Assembly: GCA_951813615.1 (NCBI GenBank)
Contig: OX638377.1
Coordinates: forward strand, 2,356,001 to 2,420,000
Direction: 5' to 3'
Origin: an uncultured Latescibacterota bacterium
Lineage (GTDB): Bacteria > Latescibacterota > UBA2968 > UBA8231
Length of the DNA stretch: 64,000 bases
Shown here: in pieces, positions 26,662 to 34,692 of the stretch
How positions within the stretch are numbered: position 1 is the first letter of the stretch
How the letters are laid out: every line of letters starts with the position of its first letter
Notes under the pieces: model-generated
The model's input: the letters and a program-made list of their open reading frames with translations, nothing else
Told to the model about the DNA's origin: nothing
Databases searched by the model: none
Position numbers and translations under genes: made by a program

Positions 26662-27612
26662 CTAACCCTCCCACTCAATCAGGCGACTCACTGACTCGCC
26701 GTGGTGAATGGCTTTGATCGCATCCCCTAGCAACCGAGCGACGCTCAATACAGCGATTTTGCTCCTCGGCTGGCCCTCCGGCAATGGGATGGTATTCGTG
26801 GTGGCAAATACTTCCACTGAAGAGTCCTCAATCCTCTCTAGGGCTTGTCCGGAAAAAACGCCATGCGTACAACCGGCCAGTATGCGGCGCACGCCCCTTT
26901 CCTTGAGGACTTGAATCGACTCCATCATGGATCCCCCCGTCAGCACCTCGTCGTCGAAAAGCAGAGCGTCGCGGCCCTCGACCTCGCCGATCATACTTTT
27001 GATCTCGGTCTTTTCGTCGTCTGCGTAGCGGCGTTTGTCCATAATAGCCAGTGGTAAGCCGAGCCGATGCGCATATGCGCTGGCTTCATCGGCACTCCCG
27101 ACGTCGGGCGACACCACCACGGCATTGCTGATGTCTTTCATGCGCATAAAATTGCACAGCAGACTCGTAGCCCACAGTTGGTCAACCGGAATGCGCGAGA
27201 ACGCCACGATTTGCGGGCTGTGCAAGGTGATGGTTAATATCCGGTCTGCCCCGGCGGCTTGGAGCAAGTCGGCGACGAGGCGGGCGCTGATAGAAATGCG
27301 CGGTTCGTCCTTTTTGTCGGAGCGCACATATGGATAATAGGGCAACACGGCCGTAATCCGGCGCGACGACGCGTACTTGAGCGCGTCGATTAGCAACAGC
27401 AGTTCGACGAAGTGATGATTGACTGGAGATGATGAGGTCTGGATAACAAAGACGTCGTCTTCGCGTACGTTTTCCTCAATCTTAACCTTTATATTATCGT
27501 TCGGTGCGCGGACAATCTGGCGGCGAGCGGGCGCGATGGCCAAGTAATCACAAATTTCTTGGGCCAGCTCTGGATTGCTCGAACCCGACAATATTCTCAG
27601 GTGATTTTTCAT
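26662..27612 (-). CDS. prs: Ribose-phosphate pyrophosphokinase (PRPP synthetase)
   Basis: Makes PRPP from ribose 5-phosphate and ATP. Unlike the paralogue downstream, this copy keeps the catalytic loop DKRR (192-195), an RSDKKDEPR ATP-binding segment, the metal His (LHSPQ, H131) and the PRPP loop FDDEVLTGG. The 316-residue length is usual. It is the first gene of the - strand operon that continues through DUF5989, apt, TPR, prs-like and on toward hprK. Confidence 0.94.
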   Translation of the reverse strand: MKNHLRILSGSSNPELAQEICDYLAIAPARRQIVRAPNDNIKVKIEENVREDDVFVIQTSSSPVNHHFVELLLLIDALKYASSRRITAVLPYYPYVRSDKKDEPRISISARLVADLLQAAGADRILTITLHSPQIVAFSRIPVDQLWATSLLCNFMRMKDISNAVVVSPDVGSADEASAYAHRLGLPLAIMDKRRYADDEKTEIKSMIGEVEGRDALLFDDEVLTGGSMMESIQVLKERGVRRILAGCTHGVFSGQALERIEDSSVEVFATTNTIPLPEGQPRSKIAVLSVARLLGDAIKAIHHGESVSRLIEWEG

Positions 27613-27671
27613 GTTCTAATCCCAATTGTAACATTAAAGACCGGTCCAAACTAAGGCAAGAGGGCCGCACC

Positions 27672-27700
27672 TTGACAGCCTATTGGCCCCAAGCTAATTT
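27672..27700 (+). promoter_or_regulatory. Promoter of the toxin-antitoxin pair
   Basis: TTGACA (27672-27677), 17-bp spacer, TAATTT (27695-27700), placed about 50 bp before the antitoxin ATG. The 8-bp palindrome GCAATTGC (27702-27709) right after the -10 box is a possible operator for the ribbon-helix-helix protein. Confidence 0.5.
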
Positions 27701-27749
27701 GGCAATTGCTGGACTAAAAATATCCTTCTTGCCGCTGTGAAAGGGGCTT

Positions 27750-28007
27750 ATGGCGCGCGTAAATATCATGCTGCCGGACGATCTGCTCGAACGCATCGAT
27801 CAAGTTGCGCAACAGGAGGGCGTAAGCCGCAGCAAACTCCTGCGTTTGTCCTTTATGGCGTACTGCCAACAAAGGGAAGCAACATACGAGTACCAGCGGA
27901 AACAGGCCGCTATTGAACACGGAATGACGCTCCAAGACAGCCTGCGCAAAAAGGCCCTGCCTTGGGATCCGCTCCAGCTTCTGCGCGCGGAACGGCAAGT
28001 GCAGTGA
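27750..28007 (+). CDS. Ribbon-helix-helix antitoxin
   Basis: An 85-residue DNA-binding protein. The first 45 residues are a ribbon-helix-helix module (ARVNIMLPDDLLERIDQVA, then GVSRSKLLRLSF); the C-terminal half is charged and would wrap the toxin. Start ATG has GAAAGG upstream. It overlaps the PIN gene by GTGA, the usual coupling of a VapB-VapC pair. It probably represses its own promoter. Confidence 0.85.
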   Translation: MARVNIMLPDDLLERIDQVAQQEGVSRSKLLRLSFMAYCQQREATYEYQRKQAAIEHGMTLQDSLRKKALPWDPLQLLRAERQVQ

Positions 28008-28432
28008 TTCGCTACGCGCTAGATACCTCCGTTATGCTGCGGTGGTTTTCTCCAGCGCACGATGTGGATGCTCACAAGGCCCTTGAACTTCGCCAAGAGC
28101 AGCTAGCAGAACGGGTCGAGCTAACCGCGCTCGACCAATCGATATACGAGCTAGCCCATGTCCTCAAGGAAAGCCAGCAATTCGATCGCACCCATATCGA
28201 CGACGCCTTGGCCAGCTTGGCGTACATGCACCTAGATATTGTGCCCTACAACTCCGAAATTATCAGCAAGGCCACGCAAATCGCCTTTGAGCATTCCATT
28301 AGTATGTACGCCGCCGGCTTCATTGCCTTAGGTGCCCATCTCCGCTGCCAAGCCGTGACCAGCGACGGCGACCTGTACCGCAAGGTCGCCTCCCTGCCCT
28401 GGACCGTGCTTTTGGCCGACTTGAACTTCTGA
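28004..28432 (+). CDS. PIN-domain toxin (VapC-like), active site altered
   Basis: VapC toxins cut tRNA or rRNA with a four-acid metal site. The start is GTG 28004, overlapping the antitoxin stop; it puts the PIN fold at residue 1. The first acidic residue (ALDTS), the second (YELAHV) and the last (TSDGD) are present, but the third, normally Asp in YDA, reads YAA here (SMYAAGFIALG). This may weaken or abolish activity. Length 142 residues is normal. Confidence 0.82.
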   Translation: MIRYALDTSVMLRWFSPAHDVDAHKALELRQEQLAERVELTALDQSIYELAHVLKESQQFDRTHIDDALASLAYMHLDIVPYNSEIISKATQIAFEHSISMYAAGFIALGAHLRCQAVTSDGDLYRKVASLPWTVLLADLNF

Positions 28433-28436
28433 TTTC

Positions 28437-29624
28437 TTAGACCTCTTCAAGCGCCTTCTCTATATCGCCGATTAGCTCATCAGCGTCCTCAATGCCCACG
28501 GCATAGCGCACCAACTGGTCGGTGATGCCAATGGCCAGCCGGTCCTTCTCACTCAGATCGTAATAGGAAACAGTCGCCGGATGCGAGACCAGCGTCTCCA
28601 CCCCCCCCATGCTCGGTGCGATATAAGGCACGGCTAGACGATGGACAAAATTCCGCGTCTGCTCGGGGGTGCCGTCGATCTCAAAGCTGATCAGACCGCC
28701 AAAACCGCGCATTTGCTCTTTGGCGACGCGGTGATCAACGTGGCTTGCGAGGCCCGGGTAAAAGACCTGGCGAACCTTGGGATGAGCTTCTAGAAACCGA
28801 GCTATTGTCAGGGCTGTATCGTTTTGCCGCAGAACGCGTAGCGCGAGCGTCTTCAACCCCCGGATCAAGAGATAAGAAGTATTGGGATCAACAATCCCGC
28901 CAGTGATTCGCTGATATTCGCCAATGGCCTCGACCAAAGGAGCCTTGCCGCAGACGGCACCCGCCATCAGGTCGTTGTGCCCGCCGAGGTATTTGGTCGC
29001 ACTGTGGATGACCAGATCAACCCCGAAATCGAGCGGCCTTTGATTAACCGGCGTGGCCAAGGTGCTGTCGATGATAACTTTGAGACGCCGCGGTTTGGCA
29101 AAGGCGACGAGCTGTTCCAAGTCGAGGACGTGTAAATGGGGATTGGTCGGGGACTCGGTAAAAATCAAGCGCGTCTCCGGCCGCACCGCAGCCGCCAACG
29201 CATCCATATCACCGGGCTTAACTACGGTCGATTCAATGCCGAATTTAGCCAATACTTCGCAGAATTTGGCCGTCATGCGATAGCAATCTTCCATGAGCAC
29301 CAAGTGTTGCCCACTGCGCAGCATGGCATAGAGCACCGAGGTAATCGCGCTCATGCCCGACGGAAAGAGCAAGGCGGATTCGGCGTTTTCCAAGGCCGCG
29401 ATTCTGTCCTCGGCTGCCCGCTGGGTCGGATTGCCATAGCGCCCGTATTCGTAGAGCGATTTTTCGCCGGCCTTAAAGGCGACAAATTCATCTAGATCGG
29501 CAAAGGTATAGGTGGCGGTCTGAGCAATGGGTTCGATGAGAGACTGAGCAAACTTATCTCGTTTCACGCCCCCGTGCACGGAACGGGTCGATTCTCCTGC
29601 AAAATCATCGTCGGTGTGGCTCAT
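28437..29624 (-). CDS. Trans-sulfuration PLP enzyme (cystathionine gamma-synthase family)
   Basis: A Cys/Met-metabolism PLP-dependent enzyme of 395 residues. Family blocks seen are YGRYGNPTQRAAE, the FPSGMSAI loop that binds the cofactor phosphate, ESPTNPHLHVLDL and the Schiff-base lysine in HSATKYLGGHND. Cystathionine gamma-synthase, gamma-lyase and homocysteine-forming relatives cannot be told apart with certainty; the gene lies 12 bp after thrC, which shares the homoserine-phosphate branch, so a synthase role is favoured. Confidence 0.88.
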   Translation of the reverse strand: MSHTDDDFAGESTRSVHGGVKRDKFAQSLIEPIAQTATYTFADLDEFVAFKAGEKSLYEYGRYGNPTQRAAEDRIAALENAESALLFPSGMSAITSVLYAMLRSGQHLVLMEDCYRMTAKFCEVLAKFGIESTVVKPGDMDALAAAVRPETRLIFTESPTNPHLHVLDLEQLVAFAKPRRLKVIIDSTLATPVNQRPLDFGVDLVIHSATKYLGGHNDLMAGAVCGKAPLVEAIGEYQRITGGIVDPNTSYLLIRGLKTLALRVLRQNDTALTIARFLEAHPKVRQVFYPGLASHVDHRVAKEQMRGFGGLISFEIDGTPEQTRNFVHRLAVPYIAPSMGGVETLVSHPATVSYYDLSEKDRLAIGITDQLVRYAVGIEDADELIGDIEKALEEV

Positions 29625-29635
29625 TATATGCTCTT

Positions 29636-31000
29636 TCAGTGGCGGGCCGTGGCCAGCGTTCGCTGCTCTATGGCTTTGAGAACGGCCCGATGCACGGCTT
29701 CGTATTCGGCTTCGACCTCAATGGGTAGATTGCGATGCTGTGGCTCGACGGCGAACTCCTGCAATTGGTCTTCGTGGTATTTCACCTTGAAATCGGGGAA
29801 TTTCAGCCCGTGCGCCGTGGAGATTACGATGACTCGACTCTTGGGCTCGATGTGCCCGGCGACGATCAATTTTTCTAAGGCTGCTAAGGCAACGCCCGTA
29901 TGTGGACAGGTGAACAACCCATTGCTGTCGGCCCTGGCACAGGCGTTGGCCAATTCGTCTTCCGTGGCTTCTTCGACGATCCCGTCGAAGTGTTGCAAAG
30001 TGCGAATAGCTCGCTCCCTGCTTACGGGATTGCCGATCTTGATGGCGCTGGCCAAAGTGTCGCGAGCCGTTTGCGGCTCAAAGGTGCGGAACCCGTCGAG
30101 ATAACTGAGATAGAGCGGATTGGCCTGGGCTGCTTGGGCGACGGCAAGGCGTGGCAGCTTGTCTATGAGCCCCATTTCTTTGCCCTCGATAAACCCCTTC
30201 CCCAAGGCACTCACATTGCCCAGATTGCCACCCGGGATAATGATCCAGTCGGGGACCTCCCAGTGAAATTGCTGCAACAGCTCAATAGCGATGGTCTTCT
30301 GCCCTTCAATGCGGAGCGAATTCATTGAGTTAGCCAGATAGACGTGGTCGCGGCGGCAGATTTCCTGCACCAAGGCCATGCACCCGTCGAAATCGGTGCG
30401 CAGGGCCAGCGTCAACGCGCCATTGGCTATGGGCTGGATGAGCTGGGAAGTGGAGATCATATCTTTGGGCAATAAGACAATCGCCGGAATGCCCGCGGCC
30501 GCGCAATACGCCGCCAACGCCGCTGAGGTGTCCCCGGTTGAGGCACAGGCTACCGCAGGTATAGACTGCCCCTCGGCAATCATCTGGTTGACCATGGAAA
30601 CCAATACGGTCATGCCCAAGTCCTTAAACGAACCCGTGTGGCTATTGCCGCACTGCTTTATCCACAAATCCTCCATGCCCAGTTCGGCCCCCAAGCGCTC
30701 AGCCCAGAGTAGATTGCTCCCTCCCTCGTACATGGAGACCACGTTCTCGTCTTCGACGAGGGGGCAAACTATTTCTTTTTTGCCCCAAACCGAACTCCCA
30801 TACGGATGCACCGAACTCATGTAGCGCTGATCAAAGAGCGCTCGCCACTCGCCGCCCGAGCGCCGCTGTAAAGGTTCCATATCGTGGCGTACTTCGAGCA
30901 ACCCCTCACACTTTTGACAGTGATAGACTATTTCGTTTAGCGGGTAGCGCTCGTCGTCGCAATTGATGCACTGGAACCAAGCATTATAGGAATAGGGCAT
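29636..31000 (-). CDS. thrC: Threonine synthase
   Basis: Converts phosphohomoserine to threonine with PLP. The N-terminus carries a zinc-ribbon-like CX2C pair (CINCDDE and CQKCEG), and the PLP lysine lies in SHTGSFKDLGM. The later CASTGDTSAALAAY and GNLGNVSALGKG match the family. It is 454 residues, the fold-type II form. It precedes the trans-sulfuration gene, and both use homoserine phosphate derivatives. Confidence 0.93.
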   Translation of the reverse strand: MPYSYNAWFQCINCDDERYPLNEIVYHCQKCEGLLEVRHDMEPLQRRSGGEWRALFDQRYMSSVHPYGSSVWGKKEIVCPLVEDENVVSMYEGGSNLLWAERLGAELGMEDLWIKQCGNSHTGSFKDLGMTVLVSMVNQMIAEGQSIPAVACASTGDTSAALAAYCAAAGIPAIVLLPKDMISTSQLIQPIANGALTLALRTDFDGCMALVQEICRRDHVYLANSMNSLRIEGQKTIAIELLQQFHWEVPDWIIIPGGNLGNVSALGKGFIEGKEMGLIDKLPRLAVAQAAQANPLYLSYLDGFRTFEPQTARDTLASAIKIGNPVSRERAIRTLQHFDGIVEEATEDELANACARADSNGLFTCPHTGVALAALEKLIVAGHIEPKSRVIVISTAHGLKFPDFKVKYHEDQLQEFAVEPQHRNLPIEVEAEYEAVHRAVLKAIEQRTLATARH

Positions 31001-31035
31001 GCCAGCTCGTTCTGTTGGAATAAATCAGGGCTTGT

Positions 31036-31506
31036 TCAGCCAAAAAGGGCATCTATTTGGTCCTCGTTTTTCGACTCTTCTTTATCACTCGTCGGTTTTA
31101 ATGCGTCGTCCTGCTCGTCGTCGGGCACAACCTCGACGTTCTCCTCAGGGGCGCTGGTGTCGTCCTGCTCCTCGGGAGCGGGGGGTTCTTCCACAACTTC
31201 CACGTCGTTCTCTACTGAGAGAGAATCCGAGCCTTCGCTCTCCCGCTGTAGAAGTGCCTGAGCCAAGCCAGCAAAATTTTCTTGGACATCCTCGCCGGTA
31301 GCAAGGGCTTGGGCATTTCGGTGCACGAATTCGACGACGTGATCCATCCCGGGAAAGGCATCGTCAAAAACCGTCAGATAAGCTCTGATTCTCTCGTCCT
31401 GCATCTGGTTCTTGACGTGCTCGAGCCATGAATTTCCGAACAGTTTGGCCAATGACTCCAAGGCTTCGAGCCGCTCGGTCACATCGCGCAAGTCATCCGC
31501 GTTCAT
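31036..31506 (-). CDS. Acidic protein with a FliM/CheZ-like C-terminal peptide
   Basis: No family recognised. The 156 residues split in two: a helical N-terminal part (about 1-85, LEALESLAKLFGNSWLEHV) and an acidic, proline-rich linker (about 86-145). The last residues, NEDQIDALFG, resemble the CheY-binding peptides of FliM (SQxEIDALL) and CheZ (QVDDLLDSLGF). This is suggestive only. It lies between thrC and the TPR-parvulin gene on the - strand. Confidence 0.5.
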   Translation of the reverse strand: MNADDLRDVTERLEALESLAKLFGNSWLEHVKNQMQDERIRAYLTVFDDAFPGMDHVVEFVHRNAQALATGEDVQENFAGLAQALLQRESEGSDSLSVENDVEVVEEPPAPEEQDDTSAPEENVEVVPDDEQDDALKPTSDKEESKNEDQIDALFG

Positions 31507-31626
31507 CCTTGCTGCCTCTGGAGATATTGAACACCGTAAAAAAATACTACCGGGCGTGGAACCCTTCCCTCTCCCGGAGCGTTTAACCTATGCGAGCCAT
31601 TCCGGTCATGGTTCGTATCCCTCCCA

Positions 31627-31658
31627 GCGGCCAAGGCATCGAAAGGTGTCTTGGCCGC
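31627..31658. other. GC-rich hairpin between TPR-parvulin and the acidic protein
   Basis: GCGGCCAAG (31627-31635) pairs perfectly with CTTGGCCGC (31650-31658), extended by three weaker pairs. There is no T run on the - strand, so it may stall or stabilise the transcript end rather than act as a standard terminator. Confidence 0.4.
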
Positions 31659-31672
31659 GACTTATTTCATTT

Positions 31673-32671
31673 TTAGTTCAATCTCTGCACGACGATGTAC
31701 CCCATGGGTAACTCCACGACCGAACTCAGTTCCCCAACCTTCAGTTGCACGACGATTTCCTCGATTTCCGGCATGAGTTCGCCCGGCCCAAAAAAACCCA
31801 AATCCCCGCCTTGACTGGCGTTGGGCGCAATGGAAAGCTGCTGCGCGAGCTGGGAAAAATCGGCACCTTGGGCTACTTTTTCTAGGACTTCAAGTGCGGA
31901 TGATTCTGTTTCAACCAATATGTAGCGCGCCCGCATCTCACCGGCCAGCATCGCCTGGACCTCTTCGATTTTGGCCGTGATCGCTTGGATTAAGTAGGGA
32001 TCCTGCGCCCGATCTTTAGCCAATTCGTAATACTCAAGTGCTTCGGTATAGCGCCCGGCTTCGGCGAGGAGAAACGCGATGTTGTTGTAGGCTTCGACAT
32101 TGTCCGGCGATAACTCTGCCAACTTTTGATAGTATTCAATGGCTCGATCTACCGAGTCCTGTTGCGCGTAGTAATACCCATATAGGCGATAGGCTTCCGG
32201 GTTTTTGTCGTCCAGTACCAAGGCCCGGTCGAGGCGTTCGCGCGCCCTTTCACTCTGCCCGTCCTGCATGTAGAGATAACCAAGGGTACTGTGGACTTTT
32301 GTTGAAGACGGGGCTAGAATACTCGCTTGTTCGACGTAAAAAATGGACGAATCTAGCTGGCCCATGGCCAAAAAAGCCTCCCCCAACGCCGAATATACGG
32401 GTAGCTGTCTGGGGTCTTCAGCAAGCGATTGTTGCAGCGATTCAGCCGCCTGGCTAAAGCCGCCGGTCTGCATGTAGAGGCTGGCCAAGCGATTGAGAAA
32501 CATTGCGCTGCCAGCACCCTGCTCGCGGGCCTTTTCGTATTCAACTAACGCCTGTTTAGGCTGTCCCTGCGCCAACAGAGAGTCGCCGCGCTGGACCGCC
32601 TCGATGATGTCTTGGCCGCTCGCCGGAATGGCTATCCCTATTACCGCGGCAATCAGTCCTATAAACCTCAT
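31673..32671 (-). CDS. Secreted TPR protein with C-terminal parvulin domain
   Basis: A signal peptide (about 1-19, ending IPASGQ) suggests export to the periplasm. Residues about 20-240 are six or so tetratricopeptide repeats (SALGEAFLAMGQLDSS, HSTLGYLYMQDG, YNNIAFLLAEAGRY). The last 85 residues are a PpiC-type parvulin domain: RARYILVETE, NASQGGDLGFFG, VGELSSVVELPMGYIVV. Parvulins are peptidyl-prolyl isomerases; a TPR-parvulin fusion would be an envelope-protein folding factor. It follows the aldolase by 23 bp. Confidence 0.86.
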   Translation of the reverse strand: MRFIGLIAAVIGIAIPASGQDIIEAVQRGDSLLAQGQPKQALVEYEKAREQGAGSAMFLNRLASLYMQTGGFSQAAESLQQSLAEDPRQLPVYSALGEAFLAMGQLDSSIFYVEQASILAPSSTKVHSTLGYLYMQDGQSERARERLDRALVLDDKNPEAYRLYGYYYAQQDSVDRAIEYYQKLAELSPDNVEAYNNIAFLLAEAGRYTEALEYYELAKDRAQDPYLIQAITAKIEEVQAMLAGEMRARYILVETESSALEVLEKVAQGADFSQLAQQLSIAPNASQGGDLGFFGPGELMPEIEEIVVQLKVGELSSVVELPMGYIVVQRLN

Positions 32672-32694
32672 GCTCCCTCACATCGCCAACTGCG

Positions 32695-33417
32695 CTAGCG
32701 CAATTGGCGCAGAACTTCCTTGGTAATCTGTTCGACTATATCGCTTTCTCCAGCTATCTCACAGGACGGCCGGTCCCCAATTCCAAAGCGCGCTCTCAAA
32801 TTCGCAAGATCTTCCACATCTTTACCCTCAAGCGTGCGTATCCCGCCGAGTTGGTGCGCCACCAAGGCGATTTGGGCAAAGTGTTCGACGGTCTCCATCT
32901 TGAAGTGGGCATCCATGACGTGTTGGCCCACGGTTACCACCCCGTGATTGGCCATCAGAACGGCGTCGTATTGCCGCAACAGCGGCTTCATCGGCTCGAC
33001 GATGTCCGGACCGCCGGGCGTACCGTAATCCGCCAGTGGAATGCCTCCGAGGCTAACGATGACCTCGGGCAATACACACTGAGTCAATTCAATGCCAGCG
33101 ACGGCAAAACCGGTCGCTGTCGGTGGATGCGCATGGACGACTGCGCGAACATCGGGCCGCAACTTGTAGATTTCGAGGTGCATGCGGATTTCCGACGATA
33201 TTTTCATCGACCCCGCTACCTGCCGACCCTCCATATCGCAGGTGGCCAGCATGTCGGCGCTCAGAAAGCCCTTGCTCACCCCGGTCGGCGTACACAGTAT
33301 CAGGTCGTCCTCGATGCGGACGCTGATGTTGCCGTCATTGGCCGCTACGTACCCTCGCTGATAGACCCTGTGTCCTACTTCGCATATTTCTTTTTTTATT
33401 GCATACGCCGAATTCAT
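32695..33417 (-). CDS. Class II aldolase (fuculose-phosphate type) with possible encapsulation peptide
   Basis: Zn-dependent aldolase/epimerase of the L-fuculose-1-phosphate aldolase and L-ribulose-5-phosphate 4-epimerase family. Zinc ligands are H95, H97 (HAHPP) and H158 (NHG), with catalytic E76. The core ends near residue 215; an added tail follows, whose last helix (DIVEQITKEVLRQL, 226-239) is amphipathic and looks like a bacterial-microcompartment encapsulation peptide. A BMC shell gene lies two genes upstream. It overlaps the UPF0104 stop by four bases. The exact sugar substrate cannot be told. Confidence 0.9.
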   Translation of the reverse strand: MNSAYAIKKEICEVGHRVYQRGYVAANDGNISVRIEDDLILCTPTGVSKGFLSADMLATCDMEGRQVAGSMKISSEIRMHLEIYKLRPDVRAVVHAHPPTATGFAVAGIELTQCVLPEVIVSLGGIPLADYGTPGGPDIVEPMKPLLRQYDAVLMANHGVVTVGQHVMDAHFKMETVEHFAQIALVAHQLGGIRTLEGKDVEDLANLRARFGIGDRPSCEIAGESDIVEQITKEVLRQLR

Positions 33418-34244
33418 AAGGCGACCTTTCCCACCGTCCGCAGTCGGCGGCTACCAATCCACAGCCAGCCCAAGCCAGCCGGCAAGCACACATTACAGAC
33501 AAAAATCAGGATGCTGGCCACAAAAGCAGGTTGCGGCTCCAAGCCGAGGCTGCTAAATACCAAAATGGCCGCGGCCTCGCGGACCCCTAGATCTAAAAAG
33601 CCCAAGGGCAACAGGGTTTTCAGGGCAAATACCACCGGCACCGCCAGCACAACCGCTAAGTCCGCACCCACGCTGGAGGAAACCAAATAAAAAAATTGCG
33701 CCATGAATACCGCGTTGAACAAGACAGATAGCCCGGCGATGGATCCCCATGCAACCGGCCCGCTCGTTTTCCGCCGGCACCAGCCCCAATACAGCAGTGC
33801 GCCGAGGACGCAGACTAGCAACAGCAAAAAGACCCTGAGTTGGGGCCATAAAATCCACGCCGCGGCAGCCCCCAATCCCAATGTGACTGTGGCCGAACTC
33901 AACTTGTCCACGGCCGTCAGCAACGCGGCTTTGGTCCGACTCCGCCCTAAGAAAACGCCGCGCCCCAGCTCGCCTAAACGGCTGGGTGTCACCAAACCGA
34001 GGGCTGCGCCGCCCAGCAGCGAATAGAGCGCATCACGCCCATTGACCTCGGGGATTTGGTTGCGCAACAATAGCTGCCATTTCAGCCATTGCACGCCGAT
34101 TCCCACTAGGGCAATCGCCCCGCAGATGAGCACCTTGTCCCCGCCGACCTTACCAGCAGCCACAAACAGCTCAGCTGGTTCGAGATACCATACAGCACAG
34201 CCGAGCAAGGCCATGGCCAAGACGATTTTTGCCCAAGTTACCAT
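33414..34244 (-). CDS. UPF0104 / LPG-synthase-like multi-pass membrane protein
   Basis: Membrane protein of 276 residues with about seven segments. It matches the family of lysylphosphatidylglycerol-synthase transmembrane domains and glycosyltransferase-like flippases (UPF0104): TPSRLGELGRGVFLG and the LGVREAAAILVF motif are conserved. It has no soluble LPG-synthase C-terminal domain. It overlaps the BMC gene upstream by seven bases and the aldolase downstream by four, so all three are one operon. Substrate unknown. Confidence 0.78.
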   Translation of the reverse strand: MVTWAKIVLAMALLGCAVWYLEPAELFVAAGKVGGDKVLICGAIALVGIGVQWLKWQLLLRNQIPEVNGRDALYSLLGGAALGLVTPSRLGELGRGVFLGRSRTKAALLTAVDKLSSATVTLGLGAAAAWILWPQLRVFLLLLVCVLGALLYWGWCRRKTSGPVAWGSIAGLSVLFNAVFMAQFFYLVSSSVGADLAVVLAVPVVFALKTLLPLGFLDLGVREAAAILVFSSLGLEPQPAFVASILIFVCNVCLPAGLGWLWIGSRRLRTVGKVAL

Positions 34245-34531
34245 GCTGTCGCCGGGGGACGGTTTAGGGGCAATGCAGCTTCCGTGCTCTCATGCGGCCG
34301 GGGAATGATGCTGAACGCGACTATTTCGCCCGCATCCGCCGCGGCCACGACACCGGCCTCAGTAGCCGCGCGCACAGCGGCCACATCTCCGCGGACGATA
34401 ACCGAGACTAGCCCGCCGCCTACTTCCTGCCAGCCGACCACCTCGACCTCAGCGGCTTTGACCATCACGTCTGCCGCTTCGACCACCGCCACCCAGCCAC
34501 GGGTCTCAATCATGCCCAAGGCGCGTCCCAT
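34238..34531 (-). CDS. BMC-H shell protein (single BMC domain)
   Basis: A hexamer-forming bacterial-microcompartment shell protein. The 97 residues match the BMC domain end to end: ALGMIETRGWVAVVEAAD, VGGGLVSVIVRGDVAAVRAA and the C-terminal SIIPRPH; a 17-residue tail follows. Only this one shell gene is visible; no pentamer (BMC-P), trimer or core enzyme set is nearby except the aldolase. A hairpin of 11 bp lies just upstream. A whole compartment must be completed by shell genes elsewhere, if it exists. Confidence 0.92.
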   Translation of the reverse strand: MGRALGMIETRGWVAVVEAADVMVKAAEVEVVGWQEVGGGLVSVIVRGDVAAVRAATEAGVVAAADAGEIVAFSIIPRPHESTEAALPLNRPPATAW

Positions 34532-34555
34532 TGGTCTTTATTTAGCTCCCGTTTA

Positions 34556-34590
34556 GACGGCAGAAGATAGGCGGCCTAGCTTCTGCCGTC
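34556..34590. promoter_or_regulatory. Strong hairpin in the BMC operon leader
   Basis: GACGGCAGAAG (34556-34566) pairs perfectly over 11 bp with CTTCTGCCGTC (34580-34590); TAGG and CCTA can extend pairing in the loop. It lies 25 bp upstream of the BMC-H start and 100 bp downstream of ychF. No T run follows on the - strand, so it may be a leader structure or a weak ychF terminator. Confidence 0.5.
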
Positions 34591-34692
34591 AAGCTACTCT
34601 ATTCCTTGTTTTTATACTGCTTTATATGCTTGGCGACCCTTCGAATTTGGCCCTTTTTTTTCGCGATTCCCGCCCCTGCTTGTATATGGGCC

